From Candidula unifasciata (lineage: Eukaryota > Mollusca > Gastropoda > Stylommatophora > Geomitridae), in contig CAJHNH020002480.1 of assembly GCA_905116865.2 (NCBI GenBank), positions 370,001 through 434,000 on the forward strand: a stretch of DNA of 64,000 bases, in the 5' to 3' direction. The number at the start of each line of letters is the position of its first letter. Within the stretch, counting starts at the first letter, position 1. The notes beneath the pieces are model-generated. The model was not told where the DNA came from. It saw nothing but the letters and a program-made list of their open reading frames with translations, and made no database searches. This document shows, piece by piece, positions 27,731 to 54,670 of this stretch. The position numbers were made by a program, and so were the translations under genes.

Positions 27731-29890
27731 ATAGAGAAATTCAGGAGCAATATAGAGTGATTGTGAGGAACAGGTACAATGCAATACTAAAAATACAATC
27801 TATAAACGATCAGTGGGAAATGCTGAAAGACTCCATCTACCAGACAAGCAAAGAGATTTTACCAGAAAGAAGACAAATAGCTAAAAAGAAGTGGATGGCT
27901 GAAGGTATTTTGAAGTTAATGGGTGACAGAAAACAATAAATGAATGACAAAGAAGAATCTGACAATATAAATAAAGAAATAAGGCATAAGTGTATGAAAG
28001 CAAAAGAAGATAAAAAATTGAACAGTCTTATTAAAGATGCAAAAAGTGTGCATAAACAATTTAGCGATCCAACCGGAAGAAAGATAAAACACAGGATGTC
28101 TGAAATCAAAAGCAGAAGAGATCTTAATGGAGGAAGATGATATAATAATAAGATGGAATGAATACATAAGATAGTTATATGATTGAAAGAGAGCAGAATT
28201 ACCAGAAGAAAGAAATTTAGAAGATCTGCATATACTAAAGGAAGAAGTCAGCGATGCTATTAAACATACGAAGAAAGGAAAGTCAGCCAGGCCAGATAAA
28301 ATTCAAGTAGAAGAATTAGAAAAACTGGGGGAATTTGGGGTAGAAATATTAACTAGACTAATAAATGACATTTATAACACTGGGTACAGTCCAAATGATA
28401 TGATGAAATCTGTATTTATTGTGTTACCCAAAAGACCAGGGGCAATTGAGTGTGAAGAATTTCGTACAATCAACTGAATAAATCATGTCACCAAATTACT
28501 ACTTAGAATTCTAATGAGAAGAACAAGAAAAAAAATAAGCATGGAAATGAGTGAAGAGCAGTATGGATTTATGGTAGGTTTGTTTGTTTTAGTATCCAGA
28601 AGCCATGAGTTGTTAACCCTTAGGCTCGGTATTATGGATATTGCAACCTTTTGGCCTTGATTCCATTGTAAATACCAAAAATCTGGGAGAAAATGTAGCT
28701 TTTCTGCCTACCCCCGGATTTGAACCCGGACCACAAGAAGTTCGTCACCCGGTCTTCGTGCAATCTGGTTTAGCCAACTACGCTAGAGAGCCAGGCATTT
28801 ATGGAAGGTAAAGGGACAAGTAGTGCAATATACATATTAGAAACACTGATAGAAATATCAATGGACATACATACTTATATTTGTGCTTTATAGATTATAC
28901 TAAATCATTTGACAAAGTTAAACATGAAGAGATGATAAAAAAGTTGGAAGATATCAATGAAGATGGGGAAAATCTCAGAATAATTAAAAACGTATATGTA
29001 ACCAAGTAGCAGCAATTAAAGTGGGAAACAGATTGGATACTTTTGAACAGAAAGAGCCAGGAGTAAGACATGGATGTGTCTTATTCCCATACCTTTTCTC
29101 TCTCTATAGTGAAGTAATTTTCAGGGAAATTAAAGAGAAAGCAGGAATAAAAGTGGAAGGATACAATATAACAAATTTGCGTTATGCAGACGATACAGTT
29201 TTGATAGCTGCAAACGCAACTAATTTTTTAACAACTGTTTGATATTTGGGGATGGAGAGTACTATGAAAGCACTTTTCTTGAATATTTAGAAAACGGAAG
29301 CAATTGTTATATCAAAGAATAAGGTAACACCACATTGTGATATCTCAGTTGAAGGAAAAGGGCTTAACCAAGTCAATGAATGTAAATATCTGGGAACAAT
29401 CATATTATCAGATGGAAATGTGTGACAGAGATTAAAAGCAGAACAGGTCAAGTGAAGGCAGCATTTCAGAAAATAAAAAATATCTTATGCAATAAGTCAT
29501 TCTCATTTAATATCAGAAAGAGAGTACTAAAATGTTATATAGAACCTGTTCTGTTGTATGGCAGCGAATCTTGGAATGTCAGTGAACAAATTAGGACAAA
29601 TTTGGGCGCTACAGAGATGTGGTTTCTGAGATCTCTGTATACAACCATAAGAAGGAGACAAACATTGGCCACATAATGAGAAGAGATGCATCGGAAAACA
29701 TCATGACACCACAGCTGGAAAGATCAGTGAAAGAGGGGTAGAGGCAGACCAAGAGAAATGATGCCGAATGGGCTGAAACGATGGCATGGAGAGAAATCAT
29801 AAAGAGAGCTGTTCCAGGCAACGAGGGATCGTGATCTGTGGAGATGAATGAGCGCCTACGCCAATTGGCAGGGCACCTGATGATGATGTG
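27731..29890 (+). mobile_element. RTE-type LINE ORF2 remnant (linker, reverse transcriptase, C-terminus)
   Basis: Longest LINE copy in the window, with frameshifts and stops. Order: ILPERRQIAKKKWMAEGILK (about 27860), KKGKSARPDKIQVEELEK (28275; RT motif K-G-K-A-x-G-P-D), VFIVLPKRPGAIECEEFRTI (28410), EEQYGFM (28555), a nested SINE (28575-28796), EGKGTSSAIYILETL continuing the motif, FDKVKHEEM (28909), GVRHGCVLFPYLFSLYSEVI (29061), NLRYADDTVLIAA (29173; catalytic YADD), then ILCNKSFSFNIRKRVLKCYI and the C-terminus to 29885. The endonuclease is missing. Inactive. Confidence 0.85.
28575..28796 (-). mobile_element. tRNA-derived SINE nested in the RTE LINE (8-bp target-site duplication)
   Basis: ATTTATGG at 28567-28574 and 28797-28804. 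Removing it rejoins the LINE frame (YGFM-EGKGTS). On the minus strand the head reads TCTAGCGTAGTTGGCTAAAC (box A) and GGGTTCAAATCCGGG (box B, T-arm with one G-G mismatch), with a long variable arm as in Ser/Leu-type tRNAs. The rest is AT-rich with a TTTG-repeat end. Confidence 0.8.
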
Positions 29891-30394
29891 CTTTTATAGT
29901 CAATGCATCTTTAATGTCTTGAGTCTTGTATCCGCCTTCGCTTAAGGGAAACGCCCCCCCCCCCCACCATCACCGTTCTCCCCAGGCCACAATCACGTTT
30001 AATGTGGTCAAAATACCTCATCTTTCAGGTTTTTAAAGGGTTAAGAAATTATAGGGAAGAGAAAAAGTTGGTAAGAAAAAACAAACAGTTTATGTTAGCT
30101 TTACAAAATCGATCACAATAAACAAACAAAGGACGTTGCGGTGGTTAGCCTTCATCGGCACATAAAGAACAATACAGTACACATACACAAATATGCTCTA
30201 ACTATGAAGTGACTACATAGGACTAATGTACAAAATAAATGATACTCATCTGTGTCCCTGGCGAAAAATTTCCTTCATCTTTCAGGGAAGGATGCTGTTT
30301 AAAAGCCAGTTCTCCTCGATGCTCAAATCACGTGAGGCTATCCACTGTAGTGGATATTTGAATTATCAGCGCCAGTGCCTATCTAAGTTAGTTG
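29891..30394. other. Intergenic; weak LINE X-like fragment around 30285-30360
   Basis: CAGGGAAGGATGCTGTTTAA followed by AGCCAGTTCTCCTCGATGCT recalls 793-830 of group X. The remainder is not recognised. Confidence 0.35.
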
Positions 30395-30620
30395 CGTATC
30401 CTTTACAGGACGTTGCAGAACCAACCCCAGCATTTTTTTGGCTGTTGTGGTTTTTCTAGGCAGATTTACGTCCAGTAGTTTGCCATTGCTTCCTTGACGG
30501 TCGGCTTCTCGATACCACCGTCGAAACCAACGCAAGGCGCAAGTCCCTCAGCAGGGATCGAACCCGGCACCCCGGCATTACAAAGTGCGTGCGCAACACC
30601 TAAGCCACAGACGCTGACAC
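30395..30620 (-). mobile_element. SINE family C copy 3, full length
   Basis: On the minus strand: head GCGTCTGTGGCTTAGGTGTT (box A), GGGTTCGATCCC (box B), then CGGTGGTATCGAGAAGC, GTTGGTTCTGCAACG and GGATACGCAACTAA. The tRNA-like promoter boxes are the best preserved in this family. Confidence 0.75.
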
Positions 30621-30889
30621 ATCCATAATGCCATCGCGAATGGGCAACAGTGCAATGGTTTGTCAGACCTGTGGTTCTTTGCCTCAGATTTGTACCCCCA
30701 AAAAACTTTGTTTATCTGCTTTTCCTAGCCTTTCAACCACATACTCGACAACAAACTATGTCTCTCTTCGTCTGCTCATGCAAGCTGTGGACCATCCGAT
30801 TAAAGACCAGACCAGCGGTACCTGTGACTTCTGAGATTACTGGGACACATACGCCCCTCCTCAACCTCTGCTATAGGGATAAAGTCTCC

Positions 30890-31162
30890 TTCTTCTTCGC
30901 CAGCTGTAAACTCTGGCGGAAAATTCTGTCTGTTCATCCACTTCTGCACTGCAGTCATGTTCCAGAACCTGAGTGTTGCGTGTGCATCCATTTTACAAAT
31001 CTGACTCATTTGTATGCAGATTGCTGGTTCCTTGCCTCTCAGGCAGATGCACTCCGACTTCGAAGGAAGCTCCCAATTAGTCGACTCTTACGACATGCTT
31101 TTGGGTAGACAGTGGGTCTATTCTTGTTTTCCCTATAATAGGGCCCCGGAACCCACACGGGA
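30890..31162 (+). mobile_element. SINE family A copy, near full length
   Basis: CAGCTGTAAACTCTGGCGGA, CTGTTCATCCACTTCTGC, CCTGAGTGTTGCGTG, CTCAGGCAGATGCACTCCGA, CGACTCTTACGACATGC, GTGGGTCTATTCTTG and CCCCGGAACCCACACGG, all in family order. Confidence 0.8.
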
Positions 31163-31165
31163 AAG

Positions 31166-32001
31166 GGATAAAGTATTTTAGCACCTCCACACAGGTAAAA
31201 ACTGTTTTAGATAGGCAAAAATGTAGCGCCACCTTGTGGGAATTCCCCGTAAACCCTGTTTCGGCCATGTTTTTTCGATTGTGAGGGAATTTTTATAAAT
31301 GAATCAGGTATTAAGCTACACCTTGCATTGTGTGTCATTGTAACGTTACATTTAAAAACAAGAGGATTATACTAGTTTCCATACGAAACACCTGCCTTTC
31401 AATCCATGTTCACCCTTTATGTCTACTGACAACCTACATCAACCTCCAGCCAGGCCCCGGTCCGGAAACCGATCGATAACGGGAAGGATAACAAGTTTGA
31501 ATTCATTTCATACAAAAGTGACCAACTCTCCGAACTTCTTAACGCAGCTGTCCCTTTAACTTGTTTCTCTCTTTTCTTGCTTAGCCTTAGTCGTTTATAT
31601 GTAGTGAAATCTAAATTGAAGATAAAAAGTTTTATAAATTAAAACGAATTGATTTTCAAACTAATAACTAATTTTGAGGTTTTAAGTTTAAGTTTTTGAC
31701 TTGGCTATAAAAAATAAGTAGGGACGACTCAGTGCATTTCCCCCCCCACAATCATAATCCTTTTCTTCCAGTACAACCAGCACAGTTAGATAGAAATTAA
31801 ACGTCTCTCCAAAATCCAGCGGTACCTAAGAATCTATGCCTGTATGTGTGTCACTTGTAAGCCCAGTAAAGATTTAAATTCTCTGTTTACTGTGACTTAA
31901 TTTTAATATATATAATATTATATAATAAGTACTATAAGTTATATATGCACACCCATATCTTGCTCAGAAAAACAGAACTAACTTAGACTCTTGATCTTAT
32001 T
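31166..32001. other. Intergenic; nothing recognised
   Basis: No coding similarity, tandem repeat or inverted repeat was seen by eye. AT-rich with a TATA-rich tract near 31905-31945. Confidence 0.4.
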
Positions 32002-32009
32002 CACTTTTA

Positions 32010-32665
32010 GGCTCTACTTGGAATAACGGTTCTAAATGAACTACGCAGAAAGTTAACCCAAAAAGAGCCTCACAACGCAGACAGTTAACCCAAACAGAGC
32101 CTCACACATATGTAAAAGTCGCATTTCTTTTGCGCACGACATTTTCACGGAACGCAACTGATTTTTTACGGCAATTAGATGGCGGAAAAACAAGGATCAA
32201 CTACATACGAAAAAAATTACCGACCCGCAATAATACTCCCGATAGGGCTATCCTACGGCAGGGCCCGAGTTATATGTAAGTTGCCGATCGCTTTTCGCCA
32301 ACTATAGTGCCACCTCCAAGAGTATCCCCCGCGTAGCGGCGTGGAGGGGGCTAAACTAGATGGCTGGGACTCACGAGCAGCAGCTACCGCAGCTCCTGCA
32401 GCATCCTCCAATGTATTTGCTTGTGAGTCCTAGCCATCTAGTTTAGTTCCTTCCGTGCCGCGCGTAGCTGCGTGGGGGATACTCTCGGAGGTGGCACTAT
32501 AGTCGGGGAAAGAAGAAGTTCACATTTTGCACGTTACTGTCCCCAAGTCAGCGTACGTTTCCAGCCTCGACATTTTAAAATGTTTGTAGGGCAGGACGTA
32601 ATGAGGCTCTGTTTGGGATTAACTTTCTGCGTAGTTTATTTAGAACCGTTATTCCAAGTAGAGCC
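32010..32665. mobile_element. Palindromic MITE copy 2 (large), 8-bp target-site duplication
   Basis: CACTTTTA flanks at 32002-32009 and 32666-32673. Ends GGCTCTACTTGGAATAACGG and its inverse match over about 50 bp (through ACGCAGAAAGTTAACCC). The central part holds the shared CTAGATGGCTGGGACTCACG core and its mirror. A direct duplication of about 38 bp lies inside the left arm only (TTAACCCAAAAAGAGCCTCA and again near 32085). No coding capacity. Confidence 0.88.
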
Positions 32666-32685
32666 CACTTTTATTCATCTTCTTC

Positions 32686-33290
32686 TTCTTTAGCATTCCG
32701 GCACTGGAGGTTCCTTGCTGCAGATATCACCCGCATCAGTTAATCACTGTGGTTGGTCTTTCCAGTTGATGACACCAAGTGTTTGCAGGTCTGTCTGGAC
32801 ATTATCTCTCCATCTGGCTATCCTCCGAATAACGGTCCCGATTTTTGAGGCAGTAAATATACCCTAACAGGGCCTCAGTCACGTGTCAATTCCGGACTTC
32901 CGGGAACTATAACGCCACTGCCGAATTGCAAACTTCCGGGGACTATACCGCCACCGCCGAGAGTGGGGCTAAACTAGATGGCTGGGACTCACGAGCAAAT
33001 AAAATGAAGGAAGCTGCAGGAGATGCAGTAGCTGCTGCTTATGAGTCCCAGCCTTCTAGTTTAGCCCCAATCCACGCCGCGTGAGCGGCATGGAGGATAC
33101 TCTCGGCGGTGGTGGAAGTGCGCAATTTAAGACGATTGAAGTGCGCAATTGGCACGTAACTGAGGCCCTGTTAAGGTAATTTTCGGCCTCGATAATTTGG
33201 GACCGTTATTCGGAGGATAGCCCTCCATCTTTTTCTTGGTCTGCCTCGTGGTCTCTGACCATTCATCTGCCTTCTACTTTAATTCAAATA
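32686..33290 (-). mobile_element. LINE group Y fragment interrupted by MITE copy 3
   Basis: 32686-32815 (TTGCTGCAGATATCACCCGC, ATGACACCAAGTGTTTGCAG, CTGGACATTATCTCTCCATCT in parts) continues at 33223 with TTCTTGGTCTGCCTCGTGG and CTGACCATTCATCTGCC. The undisturbed order is seen at 41700-41850. Confidence 0.75.
32816..33222. mobile_element. Palindromic MITE copy 3, 8-bp target-site duplication
   Basis: CTCCATCT at 32808-32815 and 33223-33230. Ends GGCTATCCTCCGAATAACGG and its inverse; inner blocks CTAAACTAGATGGCTGGGAC and CGGCGGTGG mirrored. It interrupts a LINE fragment, which fixes the insertion point. Confidence 0.9.
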
Positions 33291-33339
33291 ATATAATTTG
33301 AGAATAATGCCAAAGACACCATGCATTCGACTTGCTGAA

Positions 33340-33950
33340 TAGTTAGTTAGTCGACAGATTATCCTCATTGCATGTCGAACCACCCAGTCCATAAGGGCTC
33401 GGATCCCCTCCTCAGTTAATCCCGCAGCGTGTAGCTGTGTTGGTTTATCATTCTTCTTTGGCTACCCGCGTAGTGTTCTTGTTTGGCGCCACCCCATTTA
33501 ACATGTTGTTCTTGCAGTCTGACTATGGTTGCAGATTCACAGTTTGTTCACGCAAACATCTTAACTCTTCTAGAGCATTCAGTATATCAACCTGGTCCAT
33601 GGCCTGTCCGGCTTTCACAGTAGCCTCACCTGCAAGCCTATCAGCTTGCTCATTTCCTTGTACCCTTACATGTCTTGGCACGAAAATGAAACTAATCCTT
33701 GTCAGTCTTGAATTCTGTAGAGCCACCAACCACTGCCTTCAGACCCAGCCCTTCTCTATCTCTCTGAGCTTACTGGTCGAGTCACTGAGAAAGCATGCCC
33801 CAGTGAAAGTCCCTAGCCATGTTACTGTTTTAGTCACAGCCATGACCTCCAAACTACTTTTAGTTACAGCAAAAGCTCCAGAATCTTCCTTCAAAACTCC
33901 CCCTCCATACTGAGCCGTAAAAGCCCACGAGCTTCTAACGTGGCGGATTA
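33340..33950 (-). mobile_element. LINE group RNH1 fragment
   Basis: Minus-strand frame (33729-33523) encodes LTRISFIFVPRHVRVQGNEQ then ADRLAGEA: the RNase H motif with the usual G-H-x-G changed to R-H-V-R. Farther up the minus strand are CFLSDSTSKL (about 33800) and MEVMAVTK-like sequence (about 33840). A short CTAA-type tail at about 33340-33353. Closest partner is 48376-48790. Confidence 0.7.
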
Positions 33951-34070
33951 CAGAACTTAAACATTGATAAAAATTGTAATAGTATTAATATTATTATGGC
34001 TTACTGCTGTAGTTTGAAAAATATTTTGACAGAGAAAACATGTTTAAGATAAAGAGCTCAAGAGAAGTGG

Positions 34071-34369
34071 GCAAAACTGAAAACAGTGACCCTAGGGGAC
34101 GCAAGCTATTGTAAGTTACTAATACTTTAAATATGGACCCTAGGGGACATAATCCATGTTTATGTAAGTTCACATAATAGTATCCTTTAGTATTTAATAG
34201 TGTGAGGTTAGGGTTAGCCCTAACTCTAACCCAAACCCTAACCGTCACCTGAAGCAATATGAAAAATTACAGTACATTATTATGTGAACGTAAACAAACA
34301 ATTGATTGTGTCCCTTATTGTAAACAAACAATAGATTGTGTCCCCTAGGCTCGCCATTTTCAGTTTTGC
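34071..34369. mobile_element. Foldback MITE with a telomere-like centre
   Basis: Left GCAAAACTGAAAACAGTGAC with CCTAGGGGAC mirrors the right end (GTCCCCTAGG ... TTTTCAGTTTTGC). Inner TTCACATAATA mirrors TATTATGTGAA. The centre (34203-34246) holds GGTTAGGGTTAG and CCCTAACTCTAACCC, telomere-like in both directions. No clear target duplication was identified. Confidence 0.65.
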
Positions 34370-34630
34370 AGATAATTGCCTGGATGGATTAATTATTACA
34401 CCACAAGAAAAGCAGCCCTGAGTAAGCTATAGAGGAGATCAATATTGTTGAAGCCAAATACTAATGATTGAAGTCTGTAAGTTGATAAAATATACTTCTT
34501 CATAGGTAGCACAATGTAAATATCACATTTTTACGGGAGATATACGTGTATAATCCGTATGTTGAATGGCCAAATGTATGTTGGAAAAGTAACATAACCT
34601 TCCGGTCTCTCAAAAACTCATCTTCATCTA

Positions 34631-34920
34631 AGCGTTTACTGACTGTAAACTCTTTCAAAAAAGTTCTGGTTGTTCATCCACTTCTGGAATTTGGCCTTGT
34701 TCCAAAACTTGACTTTTGCATGTACATCAATTTTACAGATCTAGCTCATTTTATTTGCAGACCGTGTTTCATGTCCTCTCAGACAAATGTACTCCAACTT
34801 TAAAGGGGACACCCTAAATTAGTCATCTTTTACAACATGATTGTAAGGGGGCAGTGGGTTGGTTCTTCCACTCCATGCCCCCTCCCCCCAAAGGTTCTTC
34901 AGGACCCACATGGGGAGACG
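34631..34920 (+). mobile_element. SINE family A copy
   Basis: GACTGTAAACTCTTTC, TGGTTGTTCATCCACTTCTG, CTCAGACAAATGTACTCCAA and GGACCCACATGGGGAG, in family order. Confidence 0.65.
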
Positions 34921-35125
34921 TCTTCAAAAAAATACTACAGGGCTCGGAAGAGGAGAAAGAGATCAGAATTATGAAAACATAAAATAAAGTCCATTGCATC
35001 TGACTGACCAAAGCAGAGGGAACTGATCAGTCACTTGACAGCAACTGATGGTGACCCCATGTCACGCAGATGTTCAGATGGTAGAAGAAGAAAAAAAAAA
35101 TAGAAACGATATCCAAATTATGGAG

Positions 35126-35210
35126 AGCAGCTGGCCGAGGGGTAATTGTGGCCTTTCATGTGGGAGAGGCCAGTTCGAATCCTTGGTACAGTGATGCAGT
35201 TTTGTAACTA
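35126..35210 (+). mobile_element. tRNA-like SINE head (unassigned)
   Basis: CAGCTGGCCGAGGGGTAATT (box A) and GCCAGTTCGAATCCTTGG (box B). No acceptor stem closes, so probably a SINE head and not a tRNA gene. Confidence 0.45.
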
Positions 35211-35341
35211 TGAAAATGCTATATCAGTATGTAGTTTATAAATTACAGTTAATTACAGTCTCTCCAAGATTGCACATTTAGGGTGAATGGCAGAACATGC
35301 TGGAGATCTATTAAGCAACGTCATTTTGGAGAAGATCTCTG

Positions 35342-35725
35342 CTTGGTCTCGAGGCATGGTGTCCGCCTCAAATGCTAGAGATCCCGGGTTCAAGCCCCGA
35401 TAAAGGCTGGCATTTTTTCACGTGGACTTCTAGCTAGTAATTTTCCCTGGTCTCTGGGTAGTAAGACCGGACGCCTGTGTGTATTATTGCTCACGTAAAA
35501 ATATTCCTTGGCAGTTGGAAATCGAAAAGAGTAGCCTAACAGCACTGCCCTGGCAAAATTTGGAGTTAAAAATCTACCCTCAGGATCCTCGCTGGTACAA
35601 CAGAGTTTGTACACTGCGCTGATATTCTTCAGACTCAGGCTTGAGTTAGAGGAAGAACGGAGCACTTATGGGTTACACCCGTGTGCAATGATTTTGATCC
35701 ATTGAATAAACATGAACATAAACAT
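35342..35725 (+). mobile_element. SINE family B copy 2 (tRNA-derived), near full length
   Basis: GGTCTCGAGGCATGGTGTCC (box A), CCCGGGTTCAAGCCCCG (box B), CCCTGGTCTCTGGGTAGTAA, CCTTGGCAGTTGGAAATCG, GAGCACTTATGGGTTACACC, then an AAACAT-repeat tail at about 35705-35730. Matches 13541-13914 along its length. Confidence 0.8.
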
Positions 35726-35730
35726 ATCAT

Positions 35731-36061
35731 TGTGGAGACAACCCTCGGTCAGTTCATGCGACTTCCTTTATAGACTTGTCCATGGTTGGTTGGACTTAGC
35801 AGCTATATTTTTCTTTGATGTGAGGTAGCCAGTTTTATGCTAACCCTCCAGACAGCATCTATCAGAACATTACTTTTCTTCTTGTGATTGCTACCTTGAA
35901 TTACACTAACAAATGAGTCTTTTCGATAGAATTGACTGTTTCGTGGAGTATTTCTCAAGTTCAATACAGCTTTGAGTATAATTTTGACTCATTGGGCCAG
36001 TATTCCTTTCTTCATTGGCTGCACAGGGGTCATTTTAAGGACAGCTGGTAACATAAGCATT
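35731..36061. other. Intergenic; nothing firm
   Basis: GTAGCCAGTTTTATGCTAAC with nearby sequence resembles 45303-45330, so a low-copy dispersed repeat is likely. No gene. Confidence 0.35.
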
Positions 36062-36065
36062 TTAA

Positions 36066-36203
36066 CTCTTTGAGTCTCAGGGGGTTTAACATCACAGGCC
36101 CAAGGGGTAGTGAAGAGAGACATAAAATTGGCGCATCATGCGTTCATTGGGCTTCTGGGTAGGAACTTATGAACGTATGATGCGTTCCTTGGGACTCAAA
36201 GAG
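36066..36203. mobile_element. piggyBac-type MITE with TTAA target duplication
   Basis: TTAA at 36062-36065 and 36204-36207. Ends CTCTTTGAGTCTCAGGG and, inverted, CTCTTTGAGTCCCAAGG. 138 bp, no coding capacity. An inner ATGCGTTC is also nearly repeated. TTAA plus a CnCTTT-like end is the piggyBac pattern. Confidence 0.8.
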
Positions 36204-36207
36204 TTAA

Positions 36208-36569
36208 GCTATAATTATAATGTTTTTACATCTTTACTGGTGTCTCCTGGCTAGGTTTTGAAAAAGGTCTTGGAAGGTAAAAGTTATTTGCAGACACCAT
36301 CTTATAAAATAGTTTTATTTTTGTTTTAATTTTTTTTTTTTAGTATATACAGATCTTTTTTTTATTTCTGGGGACTAGAGCTTTTAAAAAAAAAAAAAAA
36401 AAAGAACAATATTGAACCCTTAAATTTAAATTTGTTCCCCCAAATGGGGAAGACAGATCTAACCACTTTGACACCATTATTTAATTATGACGGTAAAATA
36501 ACAACCGTAACCTCACGTTCGCTGATTCTTCACTCAGTTGCAGAACTCTTGATGTGAATACAGTTCGAC
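36208..36569 (+). promoter_or_regulatory. Upstream region and probable 5' UTR of the CCDC85-like gene
   Basis: AT-rich, with an A-run (36387-36403) and T-runs. No TATA box or initiator could be assigned. The start context GAC-ATG-G has a purine at -3 and G at +4, which supports ATG 36570 as the initiator. Confidence 0.4.
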
Positions 36570-52910
<16,341 letters not shown>

Positions 52911-54627
52911 AATGATATCTGTTCACTTCATTTCCTCCCTGTTCTCAAAATGAGTTACCAGTTAGTACCAAAGTTAAAAAAAAATTTTTTTAGTATAAAT
53001 ATTTAATTCAGAAAGAACATGCATAATACCCAGAGCTTATTTCTACAAAAAAGATGGTAATATTCACTGCAAAGTGTCAAATAAAGGTACTGGGTGTCTA
53101 TTACAGTAGCACTGAAAAGGTTGTACCATAAAGAGGTGCCGGTACTGCATACTGTTGCATACCGCAAAAGAGGGGAAAAAAAAAGACTGAATAGTACCCA
53201 AGACAACAACAATCACTGGTTAACTACATGTTTATTTGGGTAAAGGGGGTCCAAGGGATCGATTTCATTGCATTGAGTTTTGTCCCGTTCTGCTTGGTCT
53301 TTCTGGGCAAAATGGATAGCCTAATGCCCAGAGCATTACATTGGGCATTAACTTTGTAGTTCCAGGGATGATCCCCATAGATCTATGTAAAAATTGCACT
53401 TATGAACCAAAAACACCTTCTCGCCGACTTACGATCTACGTGGCTTACAACCAAGCACAAAAATAAGTAAATAAAAATAAATCAAGTTAACTATATTTGT
53501 AAGGTCAAAAAGTGCTGCTGATGCCTAGAGAGCAGCTGATTCTAATTAAACATACATAGATTTAATTTGTATGTTTTATGTAAACGTTTATAATTCGTTT
53601 CAATGAAAACAGTGTTGTAAAAATAAATTCTAATTACAACCTATTATCCATAAAAGAACTCAGTCGTAAGTCAAGGAGATCCTATAACATTGCCTGTGAA
53701 ACAAACCAGTGACACTTAGAATGCTTGCAAACAACCACAGAGATGTGTGGTATCCAGAAGAAACTGTCACAGTAATTTACAAACAATAATTTTTTGAGCA
53801 GTTGCAGAAGTCACTTTATAATGGCATATCATTTTATAAGCAAACTTGATACCAGTGTTGGACTGAAAAAACATGATTGTATATAAGATTATGTGGATCA
53901 TGGTGATTGAATCATGGAGATTGATATAAGGTTATTGTGTGACAAGGAGAACAATGACAGGGTAAATTTGTTATATTAGTCACTGTACCTGGTTTTTATG
54001 AAGCACAAAACAAGATCTAACAATAGTGATAAGGTATATTTTAGTTCATGTTATACACTATTACATGGTATTTTTAAAAATTGTAATGTTAAAAAATATA
54101 TATAAAATAGGAACCAACAATTATTTGTTATATTTTGTCACGCTGATTTAGGGCTCTGGCTTAGGATTTTTTACTTGTCTTGTTCATTGATAAAAGCTTC
54201 TGTTGAAACATTTAGGTGTATGTGTGCATTTCTTGTTCCTTTTTCCTCCCTTGTCGAGCTTCCAAGTGATAGTTTGTCTTTAGCCAGTTCATTTCTTTAA
54301 ATCAGCACAGCTGTAGTTACCTGTTTTCAACACTATTGAGATTTACATTGAGAAGGCACACATGTTGTCCCTCCCCCCACATCCCATATATTGCTGCACT
54401 GCCCTACATGAATGGCATATGTGAAATATTTTCTAGTCCGTGTTATGTTATGTTGATTTGGAGGAATTCTATTACCAGATGCATTTGAATACTTAGCCCT
54501 GTGTTCCTTCCTGTATGTGGAACGTATGGCAGTGTTGACTCCCTGGATCCAAATATAGCTAAAGGGTAATGTTGATTAAGTATATTTTCAAAAGAAGGAA
54601 CATACACTCATTTATAAATATAATATG

Positions 54628-54635
<8 letters not shown>
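52911..54635. other. 3' UTR/flank of the CCDC85-like gene; no gene
   Basis: AT-rich. 53085-53200 (ACAGTAGCACTGAAAAGG, TACTGCATACTG) shows weak similarity to 60600-60685, suggesting a dispersed repeat. No coding potential recognised. Confidence 0.4.
53080..53085 (+). promoter_or_regulatory. Candidate polyadenylation signal AATAAA
   Basis: First AATAAA after the CCDC85-like stop, 170 bp downstream. A second one is at 53622-53627. Which, if either, is used cannot be decided from sequence. Confidence 0.3.
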
Positions 54636-54664
<29 letters not shown>

Positions 54665-54670
54665 TCATTC
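54628..54670. repeat. (AT)n / TATATG microsatellite
   Basis: ATGTATATGTATATGTATAT then about ten TA units. Confidence 0.9.

Noticed and set aside
28690..28795. A tRNA gene on the minus strand
   Set aside because: T-arm mismatch, poor acceptor stem, and a target duplication around a longer element show it is a SINE head.
34203..34246. Chromosome end or telomere fusion
   Set aside because: Only a few degenerate TTAGGG units within a foldback element; normal gene-bearing DNA on both sides.
35126..35210. A tRNA gene on the plus strand
   Set aside because: Box A and B are present but the stems do not close.
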